Assembly (NCBI GenBank): GCA_964478945.1
Contig: CAYZJV010000006.1
Span: 1 to 64,000, forward strand
Reading direction: 5' to 3'
Length of the DNA: 64,000 nt
Source: CAYZJV01 sp964478945
GTDB taxonomy: Bacteria > Spirochaetota > Spirochaetia > Sphaerochaetales > Sphaerochaetaceae
Positions 16,710 through 25,702 of the stretch are shown here, in pieces. A program made the translations under genes and the position numbers. Position 1 is the stretch's first letter. Each line of letters starts with the position of its first letter. The notes below the pieces were generated by a model. That model was not told the origin of the DNA. It worked only from the letters and a program-made list of their open reading frames with translations, and searched no databases.

Positions 16710-17705
16710 CTATTCGATTGCTTGGATGGCTTCCACCAAACCTGCGGACCACTTGCCGGATGCTTCCAGTTTCTTCACGGCATCGATCGCCTTCTCCCTG
16801 AGTTTCTCACGATCGGCGAACGTGTCGCTGTAGATTGCACCATCGGCTTCCATCTGAGCGATTATGCTGGCCTCGGATTCCTCTGCTTGCGCGGCCGACC
16901 ATTCGTTGGTTGCGGCGAGTGCATCTTCGATCCCAGCCCGTTGTGCATCGCTGAGCCCTTGCCAGAAGGCTTCATTCACATACCATGCATTGGCTGCGTA
17001 CATGTCCTCGGTTCGGGTAATGTAGGGTGCCGCGATATGCCACTTGTTGGCGATCACATCGGCAACCGGACCATGCGCGGCCTCCACGAGCTTGGTCTTC
17101 AGTGCAAGGAAAATCTCATTCCATGCCACAGTGGTGGGACTCGCACCATACGCTTCATAGGATTTCACGAACATCTCGAGACCGGGAGCCCTGACCTTAA
17201 GACCATTGAAATCATCGATGGTATTCAGTGGTTTCACCGAGAAGAACATTCGGGAAGCCATGGGAACCGGTTCGATGATTCTCATACCGCTGCTTTGGGC
17301 AACCTTGTCGGCAAGATCAAGGAACACCCTGCTTTTGAAGTAGGCCTTCATATGTTCGGCGTCACGATACATGAATCCGAAGCTGATCGGCTGGAAATCG
17401 GGATCATAAGGAACAATCCATGCGATATCATTGCCGAACAGTTGCACCGAACCTTCGACAACCTGGTCCATGATCTGATTCGCCGTTCCAAGCACGGCTC
17501 CCTGTACATGGTTGACCTTCAGATTGAGTTCGGGATGCTTTTCAATCTCCTGCTTGAAATACTCTCCCGCCAGATTCCTTAGTGAACCGATCGCATCACC
17601 AGTGGCAAGGGTAATGGTCTTCTCCTGCTGCTGCTGCGCGCCTTGTGCGAATGCCATCGTCATCACGATCGACAGCAACAACATCATAACGATAATCCTT
17701 TTCAT
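16710..17705 (-). CDS. dctP: TRAP transporter solute receptor (DctP family)
   Basis: This 331-residue exported protein has a signal peptide ending near 'MAFA-QGAQ', followed by a short Gln-rich stretch. The DctP fold shows 'APGLEMFVKSYEAYGASPTTVAWNE', which carries the conserved Arg/Pro loop. That loop normally binds the carboxylate of the ligand. GGAGG lies 5-6 nt before the ATG. It is the last gene of an isomerase-dctQ-dctM-dctP unit. Because the operon encodes a sugar-isomerase-like protein, the ligand may be a sugar acid or sugar; the sequence alone does not decide it. Confidence 0.9.
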   Translation of the reverse strand: MKRIIVMMLLLSIVMTMAFAQGAQQQQEKTITLATGDAIGSLRNLAGEYFKQEIEKHPELNLKVNHVQGAVLGTANQIMDQVVEGSVQLFGNDIAWIVPYDPDFQPISFGFMYRDAEHMKAYFKSRVFLDLADKVAQSSGMRIIEPVPMASRMFFSVKPLNTIDDFNGLKVRAPGLEMFVKSYEAYGASPTTVAWNEIFLALKTKLVEAAHGPVADVIANKWHIAAPYITRTEDMYAANAWYVNEAFWQGLSDAQRAGIEDALAATNEWSAAQAEESEASIIAQMEADGAIYSDTFADREKLREKAIDAVKKLEASGKWSAGLVEAIQAIE

Positions 17706-17741
17706 GTCATCCTCCTGGAATATTGAAATATCTTTACGGGA

Positions 17742-19025
17742 TCAATTCCCGAACAAGCCCGGTAGAAAAGTGGTGATCGAGGGAATGAACGTAATCAGTC
17801 CCAGGAAGACCAGATAGGGGAAATAAAACGGAGCCACCGCACGGAACATCTTTGCAAGAGTGAGCTTCGTCTGATTCATCATCACGAAGAGAAGCGAACC
17901 GAATGGTGGAGTGAGTGTTCCCATGAGCAGATTGATCAACATGACCATTGCAAAATGGATCGGATCGATCCCATAGCTCGCCGCGATCGGAAACATGATC
18001 GGAGCTGCGATCAGCACGATCACCGTCGTCTCCATCAGCATTCCACTGATCAACAGTACGACATTCGTCAAAAGAAGGAACACCACAGGACTCGAAGTCA
18101 GTTCAAGCATGAAGGCTTGCAGCTGCATACCCACATTCTGTATTCCCATCAACCAAGTGAAGGGACCGGCCACCAACAGCAACATCCCGAGGGCTCCGGT
18201 GGTTTTGGCCGATTCTATCGCACAATCGAGGAAGGAACGCCAAGTGAGATCCTTATACACAAAGCCCAGAATAATGGCAAACAGACAGGTGAGTGCTCCC
18301 AACTCGGTGGGAGTGGCCACACCGGTCACCAAACCAACAATAAGGAAGAAGGGAACCGCCAAAGCAGGAGCGGCTTTCAAGAAATTGGAGAATCTCACCG
18401 AAAAGGGCTCCTTCTCCATGATATCGACCTTCACCTTTCCCGAACGCACCATGAAATAGATGGTGACCATGAGAAAACCACCCAACATGACACCGGGAAT
18501 GAATCCTGCAAGGAACAACTTGTCCAGTGCGATATTCGCCAACACGGCGATGATCACCATCTGTCCACTGGGAGGAATGATGGGACCGATCGTAGCCGAA
18601 GCGGCGGTTATGGCGGCACTGAAGGGGACGGGGTATCCATGCCTTTGCATCTCCTCCATCTCGATTTTCCCCAATCCGGCCGCATCCGCCATCGCCACTC
18701 CCGACATCCCTGCAAACACAATGCTCGAAAGCACATTCACATGTCCCAAACCGCCAGGAATATGCCCGACCGAACTGTTGGCAAAGTTGAAGATTCTCCG
18801 CGCGATACCAGAACCACCCAGCAGATTTCCTGCGAAAATGAACAGAGGTAGGGCCAACAAGGGAAAACTGTCCAAGGCGGGACCAAGGCGACCTGCAACG
18901 ACGGTAATGGGAAAGTTCTGACCCAAAAGAAGATATAAGACAGTTCCCGCGATGAACGAGAACGCCACCGGGACCTCAAGGAAGACAGCAACGAAAATGA
19001 ATACGATCAACCAAGTAAAATTCAT
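17742..19025 (-). CDS. dctM: TRAP transporter large permease (DctM family)
   Basis: The 427-residue, highly hydrophobic protein has about 12 membrane segments and the DctM signatures 'PLLALPLFIFAGNLL', 'GMSGVAMADAAGLG' and 'PPFGSLLFVM'. It is the Na+-coupled transport channel of the TRAP system. The start has GGAGGG 6 nt upstream. Its ATG overlaps the dctQ stop (ATGA, 4 nt), so the two membrane subunits are translationally coupled. Confidence 0.93.
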   Translation of the reverse strand: MNFTWLIVFIFVAVFLEVPVAFSFIAGTVLYLLLGQNFPITVVAGRLGPALDSFPLLALPLFIFAGNLLGGSGIARRIFNFANSSVGHIPGGLGHVNVLSSIVFAGMSGVAMADAAGLGKIEMEEMQRHGYPVPFSAAITAASATIGPIIPPSGQMVIIAVLANIALDKLFLAGFIPGVMLGGFLMVTIYFMVRSGKVKVDIMEKEPFSVRFSNFLKAAPALAVPFFLIVGLVTGVATPTELGALTCLFAIILGFVYKDLTWRSFLDCAIESAKTTGALGMLLLVAGPFTWLMGIQNVGMQLQAFMLELTSSPVVFLLLTNVVLLISGMLMETTVIVLIAAPIMFPIAASYGIDPIHFAMVMLINLLMGTLTPPFGSLLFVMMNQTKLTLAKMFRAVAPFYFPYLVFLGLITFIPSITTFLPGLFGN

Positions 19026-19582
19026 AGTTGTCCCTCCAGATCCCTCTTACGTTGAAAATGACGCAACTCGAGCACATAATCGCCCGGTACCGTCTTGCCG
19101 GCCAGCATTCTCAATTCGTAATACACATAGTAGAACTCGGTGACCAACATCAGTATCACGGCAACCAGCAAAGGTGTGGAATAGTAGTGTCCTTTCGCAA
19201 TATTGATCGGCATCGAAGACGTACTGGTCTTGTTCTGAATCGCAATGGAAGCCGGCAAGTTGAGCACCAGATACACCAGTACTCCGATGATGATGAAGGA
19301 AACCAGCAACTGTAGCATCGTCTTCTTTCGATCCGAAAGGAATTGGCTGAATGTGGTGATGGTCACATGTGTCTGAGTCATCGATGCGGCACTTCCTCCC
19401 AACATGACGATCCAAATGAACGTGAAAATGACGAACTCCTGCACCCATATGATCGAATTGTTGAAGATATAGCGCATGATCACCTCCAACACCATGGTGA
19501 ATACCATCACCATCACCAATATCGCACCAAGAAGGATTTCAATCCTCATGATCCCTTCCAGCAATTTTTTCAACAGTCTCAT
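19022..19582 (-). CDS. dctQ: TRAP transporter small permease (DctQ family)
   Basis: The 186-residue protein has four predicted membrane helices (about residues 15-35, 48-66, 88-108 and 130-150) and the DctQ motif 'WVQEFVIFTFIWIVMLGG'. It partners DctM. The ATG at 19582 was chosen because AGGAG lies 7-8 nt upstream; an earlier in-frame start at 19633 would overlap the upstream isomerase gene. It overlaps dctM by 4 nt and begins 23 nt after the isomerase-like gene. Confidence 0.9.
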   Translation of the reverse strand: MRLLKKLLEGIMRIEILLGAILVMVMVFTMVLEVIMRYIFNNSIIWVQEFVIFTFIWIVMLGGSAASMTQTHVTITTFSQFLSDRKKTMLQLLVSFIIIGVLVYLVLNLPASIAIQNKTSTSSMPINIAKGHYYSTPLLVAVILMLVTEFYYVYYELRMLAGKTVPGDYVLELRHFQRKRDLEGQL

Positions 19583-19605
19583 CACTACTCTCCTGACTTC
19601 CCGAA

Positions 19606-21063
19606 TCACCGGTCGGTCGAAATCACCACACATTCGATGGAAAAGATGGTGGCGATCTTCGCAATCTCCGCAGCATGATGTCCAATTCCCAAGGCGAAAT
19701 GGTGGGTCGGACCCTCAGCCATCCACCTGCGCAGGAACGTCTTCAGATCGGGTTTGAACAACCCATGCGTATTGGTGTTGCCAGTTGGCGGGATATCGCC
19801 CTGTACGGACTCACCCTCGGCCACGACAAACTTCAAATCTCCGTCGATACCGATGGTGATCGCAAGCATTGTGATCGGTCCTTCCTGTATCTTGAATTCG
19901 ACTCCAGCACCATTGCCCGGTTTTCCATGGTATTTGCTCAATGAGCGCAGCACTGGCTTCCGATCGGCGATGTTGATATGGTGTGGACCGTCATGTCCCA
20001 CGAGAATCGAGTTGCGATTGAAATCCATGGGATGGAACTCCGCAAAACTTCCGCCGATCTCCAAACGATCAAGGATCAACATGGCCATGAGCGTCTTCAG
20101 GTCATACTCGCCACACATCGGAAATCCAGCCGAGGTGAGCAATGAATTCCCGACAATGAAATTGGTCACCAGCTTCCGCATTTCTGAGCCCTCTTCAGCC
20201 TCGTAGTAATACGCAAGTCCAGTCAAATCCCTCTCTTCAATCATGCGTTCCAAGGCAACCGCAACCTTGGCTGCGATATGCAGATCCTCCGGACGCAACA
20301 TGAATGTGATATTGTCGGAAGCAGGGTCGGGAGTATCGAAAAAGGAGAGTATCTCCTTCTCCTTGGACTTGATCGCAGCACTTTCCACACCACGATACTG
20401 TTTCATCACATCATCCGGTTCGATCGGCACCACATGGCTTCCGAAGACCTTGGTGATGAGTACCGGATCCACATGCATATCGTACATGGTCTCCAGGACA
20501 TGACCCATCAACCCGATCCGGGCACGCTTCAGATCATGCACGACATGGGCTATGCGACACCAGGACCGCAACTCTTCGTCAGCTTCCGAATCGCCTTCCA
20601 ACATTCCCAAGACGACAGGAGGAGCCTTCCTGCCCAGATGGGTGGCAACCGAACAGAACTCGGGCACACTGCAGATGTCGTCGTTGCATAACTGGATGAA
20701 TGTCGTACCATTCGCATAATCCATCGCACGCATCGGCTGCAAAGCGACGAGCACCAGGGGGACATCCAACGAACGGACGATGGGAGCGAACGTTTCGGAA
20801 GTCGCATAGGTGAGCATATCGACAAACAGGATATCCAGGTCAGCCATCCTCATCCGGCCCAACACCTCATACGCCTTCTTGGAATCATCCACGAGTCCAA
20901 AATCGACCACGGAATCCCCATTGCATTCTAGCTTTTCCTTCAATTTTCCCTGTTTCTCATGCATCACATCGAGCAGTCCCTCGAATTGCCGCCAATATGT
21001 CGCATGTCCCACACCAACGAGTCCAATGTTGGCCATCAGGGGTTTCCTTCGTTCAACCTGCAT
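19606..21063 (-). CDS. L-arabinose/L-fucose isomerase-fold protein, divergent AraA-like
   Basis: This 485-residue protein starts with a Rossmann-like 'IGLVGVGHATYWRQFEGLL' and ends with 'GPTHHFALGIGHHAAEIAKIA'. The latter corresponds to the C-terminal His-containing metal region of L-arabinose isomerases. The overall length fits AraA (about 500), but the central motifs differ enough that the substrate cannot be assigned. As the first gene of a TRAP transporter operon, it probably isomerises an aldose or aldose derivative brought in by TRAP. GGGGAGGA lies 6-7 nt upstream of the ATG at 21063. No kinase or epimerase accompanies it. Confidence 0.65.
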   Translation of the reverse strand: MQVERRKPLMANIGLVGVGHATYWRQFEGLLDVMHEKQGKLKEKLECNGDSVVDFGLVDDSKKAYEVLGRMRMADLDILFVDMLTYATSETFAPIVRSLDVPLVLVALQPMRAMDYANGTTFIQLCNDDICSVPEFCSVATHLGRKAPPVVLGMLEGDSEADEELRSWCRIAHVVHDLKRARIGLMGHVLETMYDMHVDPVLITKVFGSHVVPIEPDDVMKQYRGVESAAIKSKEKEILSFFDTPDPASDNITFMLRPEDLHIAAKVAVALERMIEERDLTGLAYYYEAEEGSEMRKLVTNFIVGNSLLTSAGFPMCGEYDLKTLMAMLILDRLEIGGSFAEFHPMDFNRNSILVGHDGPHHINIADRKPVLRSLSKYHGKPGNGAGVEFKIQEGPITMLAITIGIDGDLKFVVAEGESVQGDIPPTGNTNTHGLFKPDLKTFLRRWMAEGPTHHFALGIGHHAAEIAKIATIFSIECVVISTDR

Positions 21064-21285
21064 GGATTTTCCTCCCCACAATTCATTCTACTAGTAGATC
21101 CACTCATATAGTATTGGGTGGGATGAACCACTAGTCAAACAAATAGTTTCCAATTAGCTTGCATATTATTTGTATAATTAGCTTTATATATTCATTTATT
21201 ATAATATTTTATATATTTTTATTACTATTATATGTTACGAAAAGTTTCCATTGTGAACCAACGATTGCCATGATACGATCCAAGC
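21064..21285. promoter_or_regulatory. Divergent regulatory region with direct repeats
   Basis: This AT-rich region lies between the TRAP operon and its regulator. It has a direct repeat AATTAGCTT at 21152-21160 and 21176-21184 (24-nt phasing). AGTTTCCA occurs twice (21145-21152, 21243-21250) and TGAACCA twice (near 21124-21130 and 21254-21260). The pairing of AGTTTCCA and TGAACCA at both edges suggests two operator copies. A candidate promoter for the regulator is TTGTGA (21251-21256), 17 nt, TACGAT (21274-21279), with transcription starting at the ATG. Confidence 0.4.
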
Positions 21286-23175
21286 ATGGAAACACTTGAT
21301 CAGAGACAACTGGCCATACTCAAGAAGATAACCCGTCAAAACCACAGCACCATCGTGGAGTTGGCGAACCATCTCAAGGTAAGCAGGGAAACCGTACGCA
21401 AGGAACTTTTGCCCTTGGAGAAGGACGGAATCGTCCTTAGGGCCAAAGGTCGTATACATTATCGCGATACCCAAGAGAATGCCTCCCTATTGGAGGCAGC
21501 TGGAGTATTGTCGAAGGCACAACGGCACAAGCGGATCCTCCAAATGCTCGAACAGGAGCAGGAACTCAGGATCACCACCTTGGCGGACAAATTGAAAGTC
21601 TCCCAAATCACCATCAGAAACGACCTCTCCACCATGGAGATGTCGGGCAAGATCATACGCAAGCATGGAGCCGCCACACTTCTCACCTCTTCAACGAATG
21701 TAGCCGATGGAGTGATGGAACACCTCTCGGTGAGAACCAGAATACTTGGCCAACACACACTCATGCACATCAATCCTGGGGAGACCATATTCCTCGATTC
21801 GGGCGAGGTGTCGCAATTCGTGGCCAAATCCTTGCCTCCCTACTCCAACATCCCCATCGTAACCAACAGCCTGGAAATCCTCGATATCCTGCGGGGACGC
21901 AACTACTCCTATCCGATCACCACCACTGGAACATCGATCTCCATAGGAGACAACCGAATCCGCATGGATCGGGAAGCAACCCAAACGCCATCGTGGGGAA
22001 TCGACAAAGCCTTCATCGGTTGCGCATCATACGCTTCGCATACGTATTTCCTAAGTGCACAAGAACATCGGGACACCATCGAATCCGTATGCACACAAGC
22101 TCAGAGGATCTACCTTACCCTTGATTCCCGTTATCTCGATGTACAAGGGTCCAACTCATTCGACCATATAAAGTTCCGTCACAAACTGCAGGAGGTTTCG
22201 GTGGACGATGGAATCGGAAGCTTTCAGGCGAGTGTGCTCTTTTCCCATCAGGATCCATTGGTGGTATGTGGAGAAGACTACACCTATAGGAATGTGAAAC
22301 GACAAAAGTACCGCATTGGATTTCTGGTCAACAAAGATAGGAACCATTTTGTGCAGGCGGTCCACAACAGCCTATTGGAAGCGACCAGTGCCTCGAACTC
22401 GGTCTCCCTCGTCATACGCGAATGCGATGGAGACTATGCCTCCACGGTGCACAATTTGAATCGATTGTTGGAAGAACACGTGGATCTGATCATCGACTAC
22501 AGCCTCTGCATGGAATCGTTGATGTATGTGGGTGAACGATGCCTTGCAAAGCACATCAAACTGATCTCGGTGGATTACATGGCACCAGGGGCGATCTACT
22601 TCGGAGCCGACAATGCGCTTGCGGGAAAGATCGCAGGTAAACAGGCGTCAGAATACATGGAACGCCACTGGGAAGGGAAACTCGACAAGTTGTTGGTCTT
22701 GGACAACCATGGCCACGATCCGATCACGAAGCTACGCATATCGAGTGCCTTGGAATACATCCAGAAGCACATCGCATTGGACGATTCGGCGATGCACACC
22801 ATAGAGTGGGGAACACCCCAAGGCAATCCCATCAAGGAACTGGTGGGATTGCTGAAGAATTTCCCAGCTCAAGATCGTGTGCTCATCATCGCGTTCAATC
22901 TCAGGCACTTGCTTGCTGCCTATGATGTGATCGTGCAACACCGTACCACCGAAAACACGATCATCGTAGGGCAGAACCACACCAAACAGATCGAAGAGTT
23001 CATGAAAATGGACAATTCCCCGATCATCGGTTGCGTCCATTACAATCCACAGAGCTACGGACAAAAGATCATGGATCTCGCACTTCGGATGCTCGGCGAT
23101 GTGGAGGTGCCCCTACGCAACTACACCGAATTGCGATTGATCACGAGGGATCACATTTCAAACCGGCAATCCTAA
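21286..23175 (+). CDS. Chimeric regulator: two DeoR-type HTHs, DeoR sensor and periplasmic-binding-like domain
   Basis: The 629-residue protein has two consecutive DeoR-like winged HTHs, about residues 5-60 ('TIVELANHLKVSRETVRKEL') and 80-135 ('ITTLADKLKVSQITIRNDLS'). A DeoR C-terminal sugar-phosphate sensor domain follows at about 145-320 ('DSGEVSQFVAKSLP', 'GCASYASHTYFL'). From about residue 345 there is a LacI/periplasmic-binding-protein type I domain ('YRIGFLVNKDRNHFVQAVHNSLLEA', 'IYFGADNALAGKIAG'). DeoR proteins are normally about 250 residues; the added PBP domain could read a free sugar while the DeoR domain reads its phosphate. It is divergent from the TRAP/isomerase operon. The start has no Shine-Dalgarno site. 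Its last 18 bp overlap a convergent gene. Confidence 0.8.
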   Translation: METLDQRQLAILKKITRQNHSTIVELANHLKVSRETVRKELLPLEKDGIVLRAKGRIHYRDTQENASLLEAAGVLSKAQRHKRILQMLEQEQELRITTLADKLKVSQITIRNDLSTMEMSGKIIRKHGAATLLTSSTNVADGVMEHLSVRTRILGQHTLMHINPGETIFLDSGEVSQFVAKSLPPYSNIPIVTNSLEILDILRGRNYSYPITTTGTSISIGDNRIRMDREATQTPSWGIDKAFIGCASYASHTYFLSAQEHRDTIESVCTQAQRIYLTLDSRYLDVQGSNSFDHIKFRHKLQEVSVDDGIGSFQASVLFSHQDPLVVCGEDYTYRNVKRQKYRIGFLVNKDRNHFVQAVHNSLLEATSASNSVSLVIRECDGDYASTVHNLNRLLEEHVDLIIDYSLCMESLMYVGERCLAKHIKLISVDYMAPGAIYFGADNALAGKIAGKQASEYMERHWEGKLDKLLVLDNHGHDPITKLRISSALEYIQKHIALDDSAMHTIEWGTPQGNPIKELVGLLKNFPAQDRVLIIAFNLRHLLAAYDVIVQHRTTENTIIVGQNHTKQIEEFMKMDNSPIIGCVHYNPQSYGQKIMDLALRMLGDVEVPLRNYTELRLITRDHISNRQS

Positions 23176-24354
23176 CTCCCGATAGCCGGTGAAGAAACCC
23201 TCCAACGAATGCATTCTGCCATATAGGTATTCGATGAATACCCCGAATTTGTCAGTGGGAGTCTTCAACCGCAATTCGCGCACCGCTTGATTGCCAAAGT
23301 AGTACGATGCATTGAAAGGACCGCGATAGATATGCTTCGCTTGCGAGATTCGCCCATCGACATAGGGATCAAGCGCAAAACCCGTCTCCCTGATGTAGGA
23401 AACCACCGCATCCTCATCCTCATGCAGCTCCATCAGACGCCACGAAGCGGTGGTGGCAACCGCGATCCTCAATCTCCGGAGGGCAATCTGGATCACATCA
23501 TCGTCATCCTCCACCCAATCGATCAGATCCGTGGCCTGGTCCCCAATTCCCTCCTGGATGATTCCCGGTACACCATTGAGGGTACACAACAATACATCCG
23601 CAGTCGCCTTTCCCTTCTTGAACAGATCGAGGGTATAGAGCAATTGCGTCGCATGACCGGGAAAATTCTCATGGGTCACCAAATGCTTGAGTGCAGCCCT
23701 CGTAACACCGAGATCGGTATTGATCTCCATGGTCCCCTCGAGGAAATTACACTTCCCCGCCGAATAAGTTCCCGGTTTCAGTACCAGGGCCATTCGAAAA
23801 TCGCCGACATCGAACACCCTTTGGGCAGTTCTTTGCACCGCCTCCTCCTGCAATAGATGGTATTCCTTCTCCAGCTTATCGACAGGAATGAAGTTGCTGT
23901 GCTGCCAGGCATCAATGCGTTGCGCAAGAGAACCACGAATAAAATTGCGCCTGGCAAGGGCACCGTCGATCTCCTCATGCAACTGTGCGATGACCTCTTC
24001 ATCGGCAGGTGAAGCGGGAACTCCCACCAGATTTTGCAAACGGTAGGAAAATGAAGTCTCGTCCCCACGAAAGACCTTGATCGCACTTCGCAACGAACGT
24101 ACCAAAGCCTCCAGAAACTGTCTTCTTGAAAGAATCGGACAATCCTCGATCCTTTGCGATAGCGAATCGAGCTCATCCTCCACCATTTCCCAGTTGGAAT
24201 AGTTTCTCGGCACAATTGCATCACCGCCGATATAGATCGGAACCAACCCCTCGGTATCGAGGGCACCTGAGCCCTTCTGCACACTACGCTCCAAGGCATC
24301 CATACCCAAGGCAACCGCCGTCACATCATATCCAAGTGCCATATCATCATACAT
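23158..24354 (-). CDS. Short DUF885-like putative zinc metallopeptidase, copy 1
   Basis: This 398-residue cytosolic protein (no signal peptide) carries the HExxPGH motif as H228-E229-N-F-P-G-H234 within 'LKHLVTHENFPGHATQ'. A conserved 'GIIQEGIGDQA' segment follows. HExxPGH recalls the DUF885 family of putative carboxypeptidase-like metalloproteins, which are usually about 550-600 residues, so this is a short form. The start at 24354 was chosen by alignment with its tandem paralogue (both open M-x5-7-LGY) and a GGAG 9 nt upstream. It begins one base after that paralogue ends. Substrate unknown; the nearby peptide importer suggests peptides. Confidence 0.6.
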   Translation of the reverse strand: MYDDMALGYDVTAVALGMDALERSVQKGSGALDTEGLVPIYIGGDAIVPRNYSNWEMVEDELDSLSQRIEDCPILSRRQFLEALVRSLRSAIKVFRGDETSFSYRLQNLVGVPASPADEEVIAQLHEEIDGALARRNFIRGSLAQRIDAWQHSNFIPVDKLEKEYHLLQEEAVQRTAQRVFDVGDFRMALVLKPGTYSAGKCNFLEGTMEINTDLGVTRAALKHLVTHENFPGHATQLLYTLDLFKKGKATADVLLCTLNGVPGIIQEGIGDQATDLIDWVEDDDDVIQIALRRLRIAVATTASWRLMELHEDEDAVVSYIRETGFALDPYVDGRISQAKHIYRGPFNASYYFGNQAVRELRLKTPTDKFGVFIEYLYGRMHSLEGFFTGYRELGLPV

Positions 24355-24355
24355 G

Positions 24356-25564
24356 TCATTCATCTCCATAACTGCGATAGGCTACCCCAGTGGACTTGCA
24401 GAGGCTCTCGGGAGAATGCATCGTACCATACAGCTCCTCTATGAATCTCTTCCTCCTCTCCTCATCACCCTGTACTGCCAACCTCACCCGACGCACCGCC
24501 TCATTCCCGTAGAAATAGGAGCTTATGAAGGCACTACGGAACGGATGGCGTGCCATGTGTATCCTGCCCTTGATCCTGGCCTCCTGCATCGCACCGATAT
24601 CACGCATGTAGGTGTATGCCTGCTCATCACCCATGCCTTCCATGTTGATCTTCCATGCGGCCTGGGTGGCAACTGCACTCTGATATCTGCGAAGCAAGGT
24701 CTGTATCACATCATCGCGATCCTCGATCCAATCGATCAACTCGACGCCCTGATCTCCGATCCCTTCCTGGATCACACCGGTGATGCCGTTCAAGCTACAC
24801 AACAATACATCGGCGGTAGCCGTCCCACGTTTGTAGCTGCTGAGCGTATAGATGTTCTGTGTGGAGTGTCCAGGAAAGATCTCATGGGCCACCAGATGCT
24901 TCATCGCAAAGCGGGTGAAACGATTGTCCACATTGAGATCCATCTTCCCCTCGGAAAAATTGCAGCGGGCCGAATAATGCATATCCCTCACCGGATTGAG
25001 CACCATATGGTATCCCTCGGTGTCGACAATCATGGAATCGGTCCTCTTCTGAGCTTCGACCACCAACTCCTTGAACACATCGTCAAGATGTTCGGGATCG
25101 ATCGTACCACTCTGTTCCCAGGAAGTCACCTTATCCCTCAACGAACCGGAGGAAAATCCAGCCGTATTCAGTTCCTCTTCCAAAGCATTCCCCAACCCTT
25201 CGATGAACGAATCGGCCAACGGCTGTGCAGGTACGCCGACCAACTTCTCGAGCTTGTCGACGAATGAGGCCGAGCCACCTTGGAACAAGAGACTGGCCAT
25301 ACGTAGGGAATTGGCCAACTTGCCAAGAAACATCTTCCTAGGTCCATCCGGCAAGGATTCGATCTCCGATCCCATCCCCTCGATATCACCATCGACCCCA
25401 CTCCAACTTCCATACTTTCGTTCTTGGATAAGATCGCGACCAAGATACAGGGGAATCAAACCTTCATCATCGATGATTCCTTTTCCTTTGTTCACGATCC
25501 GTTCGAATGTATCCAATCCTGCAGCGATCGCTGTGATCTCATACCCGAGTTTCTTGTTGTCCAT
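24356..25564 (-). CDS. Short DUF885-like putative zinc metallopeptidase, copy 2
   Basis: This 402-residue paralogue of the downstream gene is similar along its whole length (shared 'GYEITAIAAGLD', 'NLVGVPA'-like and 'LNGITGVIQEGIGDQGVELIDW' segments). It has the motif H227-E228-I-F-P-G-H233. The tandem pair forms one operon divergent from an SDR gene. AAGGAG lies 6-7 nt before the ATG. The pair may form a heterodimer, or the two members may have different specificity; the sequence does not say which. Confidence 0.6.
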   Translation of the reverse strand: MDNKKLGYEITAIAAGLDTFERIVNKGKGIIDDEGLIPLYLGRDLIQERKYGSWSGVDGDIEGMGSEIESLPDGPRKMFLGKLANSLRMASLLFQGGSASFVDKLEKLVGVPAQPLADSFIEGLGNALEEELNTAGFSSGSLRDKVTSWEQSGTIDPEHLDDVFKELVVEAQKRTDSMIVDTEGYHMVLNPVRDMHYSARCNFSEGKMDLNVDNRFTRFAMKHLVAHEIFPGHSTQNIYTLSSYKRGTATADVLLCSLNGITGVIQEGIGDQGVELIDWIEDRDDVIQTLLRRYQSAVATQAAWKINMEGMGDEQAYTYMRDIGAMQEARIKGRIHMARHPFRSAFISSYFYGNEAVRRVRLAVQGDEERRKRFIEELYGTMHSPESLCKSTGVAYRSYGDE

Positions 25565-25702
25565 ACCATCTCCTTGCCAAGCGGCTCAGTGAAATAAATT
25601 CTATATAATATATGATATATGGTGTAGTATATAATGTGATGGTACCCAACACAAGAAAAAGATGCACATCGGGACCACAATTCGGTACGAGGGGGATAGT
25701 AC
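25565..25702. promoter_or_regulatory. AT-rich divergent promoter region of the peptidase pair and SDR
   Basis: Dense TATA-like sequence occurs at 25601-25640. It includes TATATGGTGT (25616-25625) and TAGTATA (25625-25631). Similar motifs, TATATGATGT and TAGTATA, occur in the oppA/gntR region at 39292-39313, hinting at shared control. Confidence 0.35.
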
